Part shown: piece after piece, positions 9,166 to 19,113 of the stretch
How the letters are laid out: every line of letters starts with the position of its first letter
How positions within the stretch are numbered: position 1 is the first letter of the stretch
The notes under the pieces: generated by a model
Database searches by the model: none
The model's input: only the letters and a program-made list of their open reading frames with translations
What the model was told of the DNA's origin: nothing
Translations under genes and position numbers: made by a program
Origin: Agapetus fuscipes
Taxonomy: Eukaryota; Arthropoda; Insecta; Trichoptera; Glossosomatidae
Length of the DNA stretch: 64,000 nt
Reading direction: 5' to 3'
Assembly (NCBI GenBank): GCA_951799405.1
Contig: OX637333.1
Span: forward strand, 14,259,960 to 14,323,959

Positions 9166-9956
9166 CACTTAAGAATTTATATGGCTATTTCCATACTCGC
9201 ACGGGTATGCAGGTACACACCGCCGTGGAATAAAATTGATTTATTATCGATATATTATATTTTCATTGAAACTGCATAAGCTGGTAAATGATTATAGCTT
9301 TACATACGTCATACAGTGGGTTAATTTTTGCAAGAAAGTCGAGTGCAGATTCTGTGCAATTTATTTATAAATGAGATTCAATAGTTTTGTGGATTTGTAA
9401 ATTTGGGAATGGCTGTTCTTCAGAAAATGGAAAAGATGAGTGAATAAATCTTATTTTGAAGTGATCATTGTAACTATTATAGTGAGACGGCATCGCCCAA
9501 TAACTTAAACAATTGAGCGTGCATATTTTCATGGACATTATATCAAATGAAATTGGGCTCATTTAAAGATATTGAAGTACTATGGATTGCAGTTATGAAA
9601 GATGTTGTAGCCTTTAAAATTTCAGGAGGTGTATCTGAAAGTTTTATATCTTTTGTCATTTTCACACTGTAATTGGTATTTCAACCATAATTTCATTGCT
9701 TAATACCAATAAAAGAATGCTGTCGTTCTATTGGGCAGAAGGAAACGTTTTCTGTGTACATCTCAAAAATAATTAAATTATCATTTATAGGTTTTAATGA
9801 TGCTTTAAATAAAGCTAGTTGCAATCGTTGATGTATAGTGTATACATATTTATTGATATTAGAAGAAATAAAATCAATAAGATAATTTAGGGTAGATCAT
9901 TGTTTTGGATGTCCATATTATTGTTTATTGATTTTAAAAACATAATTTATTGTGTA
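9166..9956. other. No gene recognised
   Basis: AT-rich intronic sequence of gene A with short chance frames only. Confidence 0.4.
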
Positions 9957-10180
9957 TGTTCCTTGACTTATAGGTTGGTTTGCGGCTGACCACCCATGCT
10001 GCAGAAAATGATTCACTTTGCCAATGTTTCAGGGAAGGACGGCAAGAGTTGCAGGGCTTATGTTCATTTGAGATTGGGTTTTTAAATTTTAGGTCCACAT
10101 GCGGCATGTGTTAGCGCGAAATTATACATGTGTGCTTGTGAGAATGCATATTTTGTGAATCCCCAATACCTTTGCCACTT
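9957..10180 (+). repeat. R3 element
   Basis: Nearly full copy, from CCTTGACTTATAGGTTGG to the GTGAGAATGCATATT block, with a short deletion around the CACCCCTG segment. The 3' end is degraded. Confidence 0.8.
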
Positions 10181-10475
10181 ATATTCGGAAAAAAATAATT
10201 CCTTTTTTCACGATCTATTGATGATACAAAATTCATATTTTCTTCATCTTAGCTTTGATTTGTTACCTCGTATGGACGATTCGAGCTCAAGTTTGCATAT
10301 AGAAAATTGAATATTAAGTAAGAAGATCGAGTGTGTAGTAAAACTTGGTTCACTTTTGCCAATGCCCCCCTGGTTTCAGCGAAAGTGGCAGGAGTTTCAA
10401 AGTTTATGTACACATGCAGCATGTGTAAGCATGTACTTACAATGTGCTTACTTTTGGGCATGTATTTAATATGAG

Positions 10476-12064
10476 TCTTGTCTTGTCTTGTATCCTGCCG
10501 CCATTCCTCTAGGGGTGGCCAGTACCTCCACATAAGTGCCTCCACTTGACTCTGTCCCTGCATACTTCCTTCATCTCATCTAATTTCATCACTCTTTTCA
10601 TGCATGCTCTTCTCTTGTTTCCACTCTGTAAATTCCATTCATTCGCAATCTCACTTATCTGATCAATCCATTCTTTTCTAGGTCTTCCCCTTCCACGCTT
10701 ACCTATTACATTCCTTTTATACACTCTTTTTGTCAGTCGGTCTTCATTCATCCTTTCAATATGTCCAAACCATCGCATCACACTTCTTTGAACTTTCACT
10801 TTCACGCTTTCTTTTACTCCGCATTCATTCAGAACCCATTCGTTTCTCACTCTATCTTTCAGTGTTTTTCCTGTCATACTTCTTAAATGAGCCATTTCTA
10901 CGGTGCATACCTTATTTACTTCTCTTTCATTCACCGTCCATGACTCGCTTCCATACATCAGGGTCGGCAACAATATACAATTGTGTACCGCCATTTTCAT
11001 TTTCTTTGGTATCCTTTTATTCTTCGCTATTCTACCAAACGCTCCTATCACGCATCTTCCTTTGCTGGCACGCTTCTCTAATTCCTTCGTCATCTTACCA
11101 TTCGCCTCAAACTTGCTTCCTAAATAGTCAAACTCATTCACTACTTCAACTTTTTTTCCATTCAAATTAACTGTAAGTTCCTCACATACTTCATTCCTGT
11201 CAAAAACTAATATTTTTGTCTTATTCGCATTCACTTTCAAGCTATTTTTACAAAATGCATCATTCAGTTTGGTTAACATCGCTTGGAGTTCCTCCGCCGA
11301 GTCAGCTAAAACTAAAGCATCATCAGCATAAAGAAGTACTCCAACTCTTGTTTCACCCACTTTCACTCCGCTCTCTGATATTCCAGCTTCTTTTATGCAA
11401 CTGTCCATGATTATATTAAACAACCATGGACTCATCACGCAGCCTTGCCTCACTCCCTTATATACATCAAACCAGTCACTATATCTCCCATCCACTCTTA
11501 CACATGCCGAACTATTTTCATAGATGGCACGTATAACATTCAGAAGGTTGTCATTCACACCGTACTTCCTGAGAACATTCCACAACATACATCTGTCCAC
11601 CGAGTCAAAGGCCCTCTCGAGATCCACGAAGGCTGCGTAGACCACCCTCCCCACAGCCAGATGTTTTTCAACAATCTGTCTGAGAGTAAAGATTTGGTCC
11701 ACACAACCTCGTCCTGGCATAAAACCAGATTGAATATCAGAGACCCTGTGATCGGTGGCCATTCTCACTTTTTTTATGACAATTTTGCATAAGACTTTCC
11801 CAGGTATACTAAGGAAACTAATGGGCCTAAAGTTACGGCAGTCTTTCTTGTCCCCTTTACCCTTGTAAATAGGGACAATGACCGCCTTTCTCCAGTCCAT
11901 CGGTACTACCCTGTCTTTCATACACATCTTGCATAATTCAAACATCCACTCTACCACACATTCTCCTCCTGCCTTTAACATCTCGGCATTCAATCCATCC
12001 ATACTTGCAGCCTTTCCATTCTTCAGCTCTTTTATGCTTGCTTTTATTTCCTCTAAAATCACAA
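10476..12064 (-). mobile_element. RTE-like LINE A, 5'-truncated
   Basis: About 1.59 kb on the minus strand. The 3' end has GGCGGCAGGATAC and an (ACAAG)n tail at 10476-10495. It starts inside the reverse transcriptase frame, a typical dead-on-arrival 5' truncation. Confidence 0.85.
10509..12064 (-). CDS. LINE A reverse transcriptase (5'-truncated, otherwise open)
   Basis: About 518 residues. Seen in order: KNGKAASMDGLNAEML, AVIVPIYKGKGDKKDCRNFRPIS, catalytic motif A VDLERAFDSVDR, motif B GVRQGCVMSP, motif C LLYADDALVLADS, and a downstream LGSKFEANGK region. The C-terminus (RSVMRWFGHIERM, KRGRGRPRKEWIDQI) is typical of RTE-like elements. The first two Asp of YADD and motif A are kept. The frame is intact but the endonuclease is missing, so it cannot be autonomous. 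Extra N-terminal codons upstream of 12064 come from the R3 tail. Confidence 0.9.
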
Positions 12065-12111
12065 AATATCTTTGCAACTTAGATTATATGTTTTGAAATG
12101 TAATTTGTCGT

Positions 12112-12372
12112 GTATGTTCCTTGACTTATAGGTTGGTATGCGGCTGACCACCCATGCTGTGAAAATGGTTCACTTTGCCAATGTCACCCCTGTTTCAGGG
12201 AAGGATGGCAAGAGTTGCAGGGTGTATGCCCATTTGAAATTTGGTTTTTATGTTGTAGGTTCACATGAGGCATGTGCAAGCGCGAACTTTACGTGTCTGG
12301 TTGTGAGAATGCATGTAATGTGAATCTCTAATGTAACATATCTTTGCAACTTAGATTAGATTAGATTAGACG
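12112..12372 (+). repeat. R3 element with (TTAGA)n tail
   Basis: Full-length copy: TTGACTTATAGGTTGGTATG at the start, GTGAGAATGCATGTAATGTG, then ATCTTTGCAACTTAGATTAGATTAGATTAGA. The variable short tandem tail suggests retroposition. Confidence 0.85.
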
Positions 12373-12428
12373 GATCTAAGAAATGTTGAAAGAGCCAACA
12401 TATGTTTTTATGCAACTTAGATTATAAA

Positions 12429-12646
12429 TCCTCGACTTGTAAGTTGGTGTACAAATTGTTTCACTTCTGCCTGTTTAAAGTTAAGTCAGCATAAATTGCA
12501 CCGTTGTTATTTGGGATTTGCAGTTGGGTCTTATTTTGAAAATATACATGCATTATGTGTATGCACAAACTAACATGTGTTTCCTTTTGGGCATCCATTC
12601 AATATGAACCTTAAATGTGTGCATATATTTGTAACTGAGATTAAAG
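12429..12646 (+). repeat. R3 element, strongly diverged
   Basis: Recognisable by CTCGACTTGTAAGTTGG, TGGGTCTTATTTTG, TGTGTATGCACAAAC and the final GTAACTGAGATTA. Confidence 0.55.
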
Positions 12647-13284
12647 ACTTATTTATTTAACCTTTAACGCTTTTCATGACTTTGACAGTTGAAAAGCTAA
12701 ATTCCATTTTTTTAAAAAGAGTTCTGTTTGGTAAAGGCTGTTGATGAATAATATGATTTTTTATTCCATTTTCAAATTTTGTACCTACCAGTTTATTTTA
12801 TTAATTTGATTTTGTTCAACCTCTCACAATATTTCAAACCGAACACATTTAATGAAATTTGAATATGGAACAAAAATCTGTGAATTAGATGAAGTTGGAA
12901 ATGATCAATTCCCATATAAAAACGACGTTCAGCATTTTACAAATTTAAACATGTTCTGCGTTATTTTACCAATTTTTTTGTACGCTATAACCCTCTCCAG
13001 ATTACGTACTTTATTTTGAAACAAAAGACAGCCAAAACCGTTTAGTCCTTCACCATTTTATCGCATTACCAACAAATGGGGTTTTGGTTTTATAGTATAG
13101 ATTTTCATTCTTTCCACAACACTACAAAGGGGTATTCATAAAAAATACCGTTGCTATGGTGGTTTCATAGATTTCTATGGTGAAATGTTTATTAATTGAA
13201 AATGGAGTAGAGACACGTTGCTTACATTGAAAATGACAAAAACATTTCATATGTCGTGAGCGAGGCAGCAACTAACTATTTTTC
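12647..13284. other. No gene recognised
   Basis: AT-rich intronic sequence. I see no terminal repeats or coding frame. Confidence 0.4.
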
Positions 13285-13605
13285 AACTAAGCTACACATA
13301 TAGTGTAACTTCTTGCCGCGTTATCCCCGAAGGGGTCGCATGTGGCAAGTTGAACCTGTTTATTTTTACAGGTAAGGGGGCCGGCCTTACGCCAACCACT
13401 TCAGTTGAAGTGGAGGTTTCCCAGCTCCCGAAAGTGCTGGTACTCATTTCTTGTGAAGGCTGAGTAAGCCTTGCCGGTATTTTATTTTGGGGTTTGAAAT
13501 AAACACCGAAACGAGAAATCATTTCTGACACCCTCGGTGGGATTCGAACCCGAGCTTTCGGCATGGAATGCAAGCACTCTACCACCTGAGCTATCGACCG
13601 GACAG
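13285..13605 (-). mobile_element. SINE1, near full length
   Basis: On the minus strand the head is tRNA-like: box A ATAGCTCAGGTGG and box B GGGTTCGAATCCC, ~72 nt. A ~240-nt body follows with TTTATTTCAAACCCC, ACCGGCAAGGCTTACTCAG, ACCTGTAAAAATAAACAGG and GACCCCTTCGGGGATAACGC, ending TGTGTAGCTTAGTTG. Transcription would use the internal pol III boxes. Confidence 0.85.
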
Positions 13606-13616
13606 AACTATTAACA

Positions 13617-13988
13617 ATAAGAGTTTTAGGCTTACACGGCCGGCTGATGATGCTGGAGTGATGCTTTCCGGGATCTGTTGCCGTGGTCTGTGGGAGCTGG
13701 AGCTTCCGGACGTTTCGCCCATTTCTACGATGGGCATCTTCAGCGTGAAGTATGATGATGATGATGATCTTGATGAGAACTATGATGTCAGTGTGTGTGC
13801 ACTGAGGGCTTATATGTTTACCATCTTGCTTCACAGCGTGTGTTTGACATTTTAAAAGCACCATCTATGAATTGCATTGCGAAACTATGAATATAAGAGT
13901 ATTACACATATAACGACTCTTTCTACATATCATCACCCCCTGTATTATTGGTCTTCTTCCGTTTTTCGGCCAAGCGTTTAGATTTTCC
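13617..13988 (-). mobile_element. Penelope-like element fragment (C-terminal end and 3' LTR-like part)
   Basis: The minus strand carries the last ~25 codons of the GIY-YIG protein (ending GDDM-stop near 13920), about 110-170 nt of spacer, then an LTR-like segment with GCGAAACGTCC and a hammerhead-like core. It is cut at 13989 by LINE C. It matches 16305-16375 and the inverse of 16899-17048. Confidence 0.75.
13703..13750 (-). ncRNA. Hammerhead ribozyme-like motif in Penelope-like LTR
   Basis: Minus strand, in order: CUUCACG (stem I), CUGAAGA core (fits CUGANGA), GCCCAU...AUGGGC (stem II), GAAA, CGUC (short stem III and GUC cleavage triplet), CGGAAG (stem I return). Same layout as 16937-16984. 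Confidence 0.65.
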
Positions 13989-16136
13989 TATGATTGGAAC
14001 TTTGCCAAAGCCGATTTTATTAAACTTTATTATTACGTCAGGGAAATTGAAAGGAATACCTTATTCCACACTACTGATGTAAATACAGCTGTAGAAATAT
14101 TCTGTAATCTTAATTATCATGCTTTTAACGAATGTATTCCAAAAAAAATACGTAACACATCTAATAGCCGAACCTATCCTACATACTTTACGCGCACAAT
14201 TATTAAAGATATAGCTTTCAAAGCCAATTGTCACCGCAAATGGAAACGAACTGGCAATATTAACTCGCGTAACAAATTTCGGGAACTACGGACTAAGATA
14301 AAACTTGATATACGGGGTGCGCATAGGGACTATATGTATAAACTATCTGGTGATCTAGCTGAGAACCCCAAAAACTTCTGGAATCACATAGATCTACTGC
14401 GCAACCGAGGAGGAATCAAAACTAAGGTTACTCACGGAGGCATCGAATATGATGGAGCAAATGCGGCTTCTGCGTTTGCAAATCACTTCGAGTCCGTGTT
14501 TTTGCCTGAAGCTCCTATACTGGACTATAATACAACCAATGCTGACAGACCTGCTGATAGCCGCCTTGTTAATGTTCTAAACATTAGTGAGTCTGATGTG
14601 AAAAGAGCTGTGAAAAAGCTCAAGCCTGGTATCTCCCCCGGACCTGATGCCATACCTGCGTTCTATGTGAAAGGGTGTCTGGATTTATTGCTTCCAGCAA
14701 TCCTCCACATTTTTAATATTATAATTAACACGGGTATTTATCCAAATATTTGGAAATGCTCTAGAGTGATACCTGTTCATAAAGCTGGTCCAAAAGAAAA
14801 TGTCGAAAATTATAGACCTATTGCCATACTATCAACGCTCCCAAAAATCTTTGAAACGATTATCCATGATAAGTTGCTACCCCAATGTCAACCTTTTTTA
14901 TCCATCGCACAACATGCATTCTTGCCACGCAGATCAGTCACAACCAACCTTGGTGTACTGGTTGATCTTTTGGCACGGCAATTGGATGGAAAGAGGCAAG
15001 TTGACGTGGCATATCTCGATTTCCAAAAGGCTTTTGACAGCGTTGACAATGATGTACTACTTCAGAAGCTAGCCTCAATGGGATTCGTCCCCAAATTGAT
15101 GAAACTCTTCTGCTCATACCTATGTAATCGAACACAATACGTACAATATGGCCCGTATGTGTCACCCAAATACACGACCCGCTCAGGCATTAGTCAAGGG
15201 TCCAACTTAGGACCTTTTTTGTTTATAATATTTATTAATGATCTACCTAATGTAGTAGAGAGGGCGAAAGTTTTAATTTTTGCGGATGACATTAAACTTT
15301 CTCTGACTGTCAACAATCACATGGATGCGATTGCTCTACAGAACGACATAACTTCAGTCAACGACTGGAGCATACAGAATAAGTTGTTATTTAATATTAA
15401 AAAGTGCCAAGTCATGTCCTTCACTAGAGCAACATGCCCTTTTATCCATGAATATCATATTGCCAATGAAATTGTAACTCGCGTAGGTACCGTTAGGGAC
15501 TTGGGCGTTATCTTTGACATCCAACTTAACTTTCATACCCAAGTCAATAATGTAAGGGACAAAGCCTACCAGAGGTTGGGGTTTGTCATGCGTAATACTC
15601 AAATGATGTCGGCCATGGCCATTAGGACATTATACACTGCACTGGTACGAAGTGTCCTTGAAACTAATGCAGTAATCTGGGCTCCTCATGAGAGTAAATA
15701 TATTCTTATGCTAGAGCAGGTACAAAAAATGTTTTTAAGAAAGTATTACAAATCAGTCTATGGATATTATCCCTACCTATATCCCACTGCATTCTTACAG
15801 GGACACCTCGGATTTGACTCCTTACTCCTGAGAAGGCAACTGGCACTTGCGAGATTCATCCTCAAACTTCTTAGGAGTGAGGTTGATTGTGTAGTGTTGA
15901 GTGACCGCTTCTTGACGCTCTATGTACCTGACTCATTTATCAGAGCCCGGTCACATAGGCTTTTTAATGTCACCGCGAGCCGAACCAATATTCTTCGCAA
16001 TTCATTTGTTTCGCGAGCGCAAACGCTCATAAACGAATTGATGTCGTCCTCACCACATCTGGATATATTTAATACTAGAATGAATGGACTGATGTGTGAA
16101 TGGAAGGTTCTGCTAGAAAGACGAATGTTAGAATAA
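13989..16136 (+). CDS. LINE C reverse transcriptase (5'-truncated, open frame)
   Basis: The frame is open from YDWNFAKADF at the truncation point through the ATG at 14334 to TAA at 16134-16136, about 715 codons. It carries KKLKPGISPGPDAIPA, VIPVHKAGPKENVENYRPI, motif A VAYLDFQKAFDSVDND, motif B GISQGSNLGPFLF, motif C VLIFADDIKLS and a C-terminal domain with the LETNAVIWAPH pattern. Catalytic FADD is present. The family is Jockey-like or a close non-LTR relative. No frame damage was noticed, so the insertion may be fairly young. Confidence 0.9.
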   Translation, partial: YDWNFAKADFIKLYYYVREIERNTLFHTTDVNTAVEIFCNLNYHAFNECIPKKIRNTSNSRTYPTYFTRTIIKDIAFKANCHRKWKRTGNINSRNKFRELRTKIKLDIRGAHRDYMYKLSGDLAENPKNFWNHIDLLRNRGGIKTKVTHGGIEYDGANAASAFANHFESVFLPEAPILDYNTTNADRPADSRLVNVLNISESDVKRAVKKLKPGISPGPDAIPAFYVKGCLDLLLPAILHIFNIIINTGIYPNIWKCSRVIPVHKAGPKENVENYRPIAILSTLPKIFETIIHDKLLPQCQPFLSIAQHAFLPRRSVTTNLGVLVDLLARQLDGKRQVDVAYLDFQKAFDSVDNDVLLQKLASMGFVPKLMKLFCSYLCNRTQYVQYGPYVSPKYTTRSGISQGSNLGPFLFIIFINDLPNVVERAKVLIFADDIKLSLTVNNHMDAIALQNDITSVNDWSIQNKLLFNIKKCQVMSFTRATCPFIHEYHIANEIVTRVGTVRDLGVIFDIQLNFHTQVNNVRDKAYQRLGFVMRNTQMMSAMAIRTLYTALVRSVLETNAVIWAPHESKYILMLEQVQKMFLRKYYKSVYGYYPYLYPTAFLQGHLGFDSLLLRRQLALARFILKLLRSEVDCVVLSDRFLTLYVPDSFIRARSHRLFNVTASRTNILRNSFVSRAQTLINELMSSSPHLDIFNTRMNGLMCEWKVLLERRMLE

Positions 16137-16244
16137 TGCACTTATATTGTTTTGATTTCTTTTGCATAAAATATTGTTTATTTTTATAATACTTGTATTG
16201 CATTATAACTTTATGGTATCAACTGTCATGTTATATTGTTTCAA

Positions 16245-16279
<35 letters not shown>

Positions 16280-16281
16280 GA
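13989..16281 (+). mobile_element. Jockey-like LINE C, 5'-truncated, (AAAT)n tail
   Basis: Starts abruptly after the Penelope fragment and ends in about eight AAAT repeats at 16240-16280. The endonuclease is lost. It lies in gene A intron 1, opposite to the gene. Confidence 0.85.
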
Positions 16282-16311
16282 GAAATTACATATATTTTGA
16301 CTTTTTTTTTT

Positions 16312-16827
16312 CTACATCTCATCGCTGGTATTACTGGTCTTCTTCCGTTTTTCAGCTAAGCGTTTAGATTTTCTTTGGGCCAACTGAACATTGGAGTGAG
16401 GAGAGTGGTTTTTCAGCCCACAGTCGTTAATGTTTGCTACATAATTTGTGTTTTGACAAGGCTTCATGGGCTTGATTGTGCAGCGACGTAGAGCTGAATT
16501 CCACACTTTGTCGACTTTTGTCGTTTCTTCCTTTCTATTAAAATTGTTCTTGTGTTTGAAAATCTCGATTGCTTCTTTGGCCATTCTCGTGTGATAATGC
16601 CGGGTTGAATGTAGAAGGCTGGTTTCAGAAAAACAAATATCATGCCCATCCTGTAGAGCATGTTCTGCCACCGCCGATTTCTCTACTTGTCCCAGCCGGC
16701 AGTTCCTGTTATGTTCCTTCAGGCGTGTATTCACGCTGGTAGTACCAATATATACCTCTCCACAAGAGCAAGGAATTCTGTAGACACCCGGATTGGAGAG
16801 GTTATCCTTAGGGTCCTTAGCATGCAT
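16312..16827 (-). CDS. Penelope-like GIY-YIG endonuclease domain (partial)
   Basis: 171 residues. PGVYRIPC and GEVYIG form the GIY-YIG motif, followed by TRLKEHNRNC, KSAVAEHALQDGHD and EIFKHKNNFNRKEE. This domain cuts target DNA for Penelope-type retroelements and normally sits after a reverse transcriptase, which is absent. Upstream codons look shifted by one base near 16820. The tail is lysine-rich. Confidence 0.9.
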   Translation of the reverse strand: MHAKDPKDNLSNPGVYRIPCSCGEVYIGTTSVNTRLKEHNRNCRLGQVEKSAVAEHALQDGHDICFSETSLLHSTRHYHTRMAKEAIEIFKHKNNFNRKEETTKVDKVWNSALRRCTIKPMKPCQNTNYVANINDCGLKNHSPHSNVQLAQRKSKRLAEKRKKTSNTSDEM

Positions 16828-16936
16828 GCCGCATGCAGCATGCCGCCAACTGCCTTGTAGGTTTAAAAACAGTATTTATGGCGTGCTTTTTCAATATTTT
16901 CCCTATTTTGTCATCAAGATCATCATCATCATCATA

Positions 16937-16984
16937 CTTCACGCTGAAGATGCCCATCGTAGAAATGGGCGAAACGTCCGGAAG
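16937..16984 (+). ncRNA. Hammerhead ribozyme-like motif
   Basis: 48 nt: CUUCACG, CUGAAGA (16944-16950), GCCCAU/AUGGGC stem II, GAAA (16971-16974), CGUC, CGGAAG. All conserved core positions I can check are present. Hammerheads are known in Penelope-like LTRs. Confidence 0.7.
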
Positions 16985-17259
16985 CTCCAGCTCCCACAGA
17001 CCACGGCAACAGATCCCGGAAAGCATCACTCCAGCACTATTAACAATGTCTGGCGTCAAAGACTGGTGCTTCATGTTGTTAGGAACTAAATCACATTCAT
17101 AGCCACTCCATAGAATTACTACCTCCATGGTTACAACTCCAAAGAAACATTTGTAAGTAAAAATGTAAAGCGACCAAAATTTTAGATTAAATTCAATCTT
17201 TATACAGCTATTTATTAAAGACTGAAGAAAAACATGAAATTATTTTCAAGATTACATAC

Positions 17260-17320
17260 CTCCAAAGAAAAAGAAGAAGTGTGCCTTTATTGGAAATAGT
17301 TCCATTAATATTTTGGCCAT
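17260..17320 (-). CDS. MFSD6-like gene A, exon 1 (start codon)
   Basis: 61 nt from ATG at 17320 to donor GTATGT after 17260. It encodes MAKILMELFPIKAHFFFFFG, the N-terminus and beginning of TM1, and ends in phase 1 to join 5529-5674. Gene B exon 1 (34320-34380) is also 61 nt, with MMKISRELLPIKAHFFFFFA. A second in-frame ATG at 17305 is possible, but the 17320 start aligns exactly with gene B. Confidence 0.85.
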
Positions 17321-18225
17321 TTTGTCCCAAGGGTTCTATAAGTCATTTTTTTAAATTAAAAATTTCAAAGAGGGCTTGTATGAAAAAGGTTATGACTCTG
17401 GATTCTACGCTTGAAGCATCTTAGTATTATTTATTAATATTTTAATGATTTATTTTAGTAACAATAACTCTAACACTATCAGGAAGGTAAAATAAATACA
17501 AAAATGTTTCTAATACTGCTTAAGATAACGTGTTGCAACAGTTCCAATGAGATTTTATGATAACAAAAAGGAAAGACTTATCTGGAACCTTATCTCAGTC
17601 TTTTGATCCCAGCAGATAAATGATAAGACACTAAATTTTGCAATGAAGTAGGTGTGCATGATAATGAAATCGATATATTCCACAATTTCCCTTGACTGAA
17701 TGATCAGGGTTGTATTTTTTTTTTTTTTTTTTTCAAACAGTTTTTATTTATTTATGAATAAAATACAATATATGATACATAATAGCATAGAAAAAACCAA
17801 ATAAGAAAAATAATAAATTACAAGAAAACTAAGTCAAAAACAAGATAAAACATGTAAGTATGAGCCAATTGTATGAGCAGAAAAAAGAAACTTGAAGAAG
17901 CAAAAACATAAATACATAGTGTAAGATATAGCAAACATATAAAACACATAAAAGCAGAAAAAACAAACAAAGAAGCAGCAAAAACATAAATGCATAGTGT
18001 AAGATATAGTATACTCGTAGGTACAGGTATATTAAAATAAGTATAAACAGCAGAAAAAAGAATCAAGAAGAACAAAAACAAAAAATGTGTAAATGTGTGA
18101 ATACCTGTTACAAAGAGGAAGAAGACAAATTCACTGGGAAATGTCATTAACAAATTGAAAAGAAATTGAAGCGCATCTTTAGCCACAGAAATTGAACCGG
18201 CTCAAAATTAAAAGAAGAAGAGGCT
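17321..18225. other. Gene A upstream region and poly(T)-ended AT-rich repeat
   Basis: 17321-17700 shows nothing definable and should hold the gene A promoter. From 17717 a T(20) tract follows. Read on the minus strand this is a poly(A) tail ~15 nt after AATAAA-like words, suggesting a minus-strand retroposed 3' end. 17890-18015 contains two direct copies of an AAAACATAAATRCATAGTG block. Confidence 0.4.
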
Positions 18226-18920
18226 GAGATTGACCGTTGGAAAAAAGATAGTGGGAAAAAACCCGTTTAAGCTCCGCGTCAGGCTGGTGAGAAGGTTATA
18301 AAAGCCGCCGACGCCCAACATTCAAGAACAAAAGCTCTTCCCAGCCTTCACAGACAGCACGGACCAGGCGTGGCCGAAAAAGATCCATTTGGGAGGCCTG
18401 AGTCGCCGTTATTTCCTGCATCAACAGCCCCTGGCCGCGCCTGGGTCCCCCGTGGCGGATTCCTCTGAAAGAAGGAGCCCCTGCTCTCTACCCATCGCAA
18501 GCGCCCGCTTGGCTACTTGCTGGGTGCTGCTCGATATCCGGAGCCCCGTGCCCAAAGTTCCTCAGGAGGACGGAGCACCTGCCCCGTCCAGCCGAGCGCA
18601 CCCGTCTTATCGCTGGCTGAGCCCCGTGCCGCAATTTCTCCGGAGTGTGGAGCACCCGACCTCCTCCCGCCAAGAGCGTTGCCGTGCCTAGCGGCGGGCG
18701 CCCCGAACATCGACTCTACAAACATCCGGTCTTCACTCCATCACCGTGAGCGTATCGAAGCATTGAATTCATTAACCCATTTAAATTAGATTCCCAGTCA
18801 GTCTTGCCGTTTTTGGCGTGGTGATAATCTCAATTGTCTGTCGTAATTTAAAATAAACCCCATCTTTCCTTTACCTAGTGTTTTTACCTACCATCACCTA
18901 TATTTTGAACCTCTTTAGCA
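18226..18920 (+). repeat. LTR-like GC-rich block with TATA box and polyadenylation signal
   Basis: This is much more GC-rich than its surroundings. It has TATAAAAG at 18297-18304 and AATAAA near 18852, and could end in TTTAGCA before TCAGTGG. Internally, GAGCCCCGTGCC...CTC.GGAG...GGAGCACC occurs twice (18541 and 18620). A solo LTR or LTR plus leader is the best guess; no partner LTR is in the window. Confidence 0.3.
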
Positions 18921-19113
18921 TCAGTGGAAAGCGAGCAAGGTGTTGGGCCACGAACACCACCCTGAGGAGTCTCTTTTGCTAGCCGGGCACCTGCAAAAGC
19001 GCGCAACCTAACCTCAAAGGAGCCCCCTTGTCAGTTGCCGGTTCATAACCTCAAAATGGCCTGCCTTTCCAGGTAGGGCCATGGAGCGCCTGTAGTGAGG
19101 TCCTCAGTTCTCA

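Larger units (their letters stand above)
10336..12090 (+). repeat. R3 element split by LINE A
   Basis: The left part (10336-10475) ends in GGGCATGTATTTAATATGAG and the right part (12065-12090) resumes with ATATCTTTGCAACTTAGATTA, as in intact copies. The LINE at 10476-12064 therefore inserted into this R3 copy. Confidence 0.75.
16290..17048 (-). mobile_element. Penelope-like element fragment (GIY-YIG end plus inverted LTR-like part)
   Basis: The GIY-YIG frame (16312-16827) is preceded on the minus strand by VFKPTRQLAA-like codons up to about 16900. It then joins directly to an LTR-like segment in inverted orientation (16899-17048). The reverse transcriptase is missing. Confidence 0.75.

Noticed and set aside
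13540..13605. Possible tRNA genes (also 44100, 45480, 46080, 47150, 58020, 61780)
   Set aside because: Each is the head of a SINE with a shared body, or an isolated head of the same families; anticodon arms are poor.
17818..18186. Phenylalanine/leucine-rich membrane-protein-like frame
   Set aside because: Translation of a duplicated A-rich repeat read backwards; no family resemblance.
18389..18789. Proline/serine-rich open frames
   Set aside because: Chance frames in a GC-rich LTR-like block; overlapping on both strands without recognisable domains.
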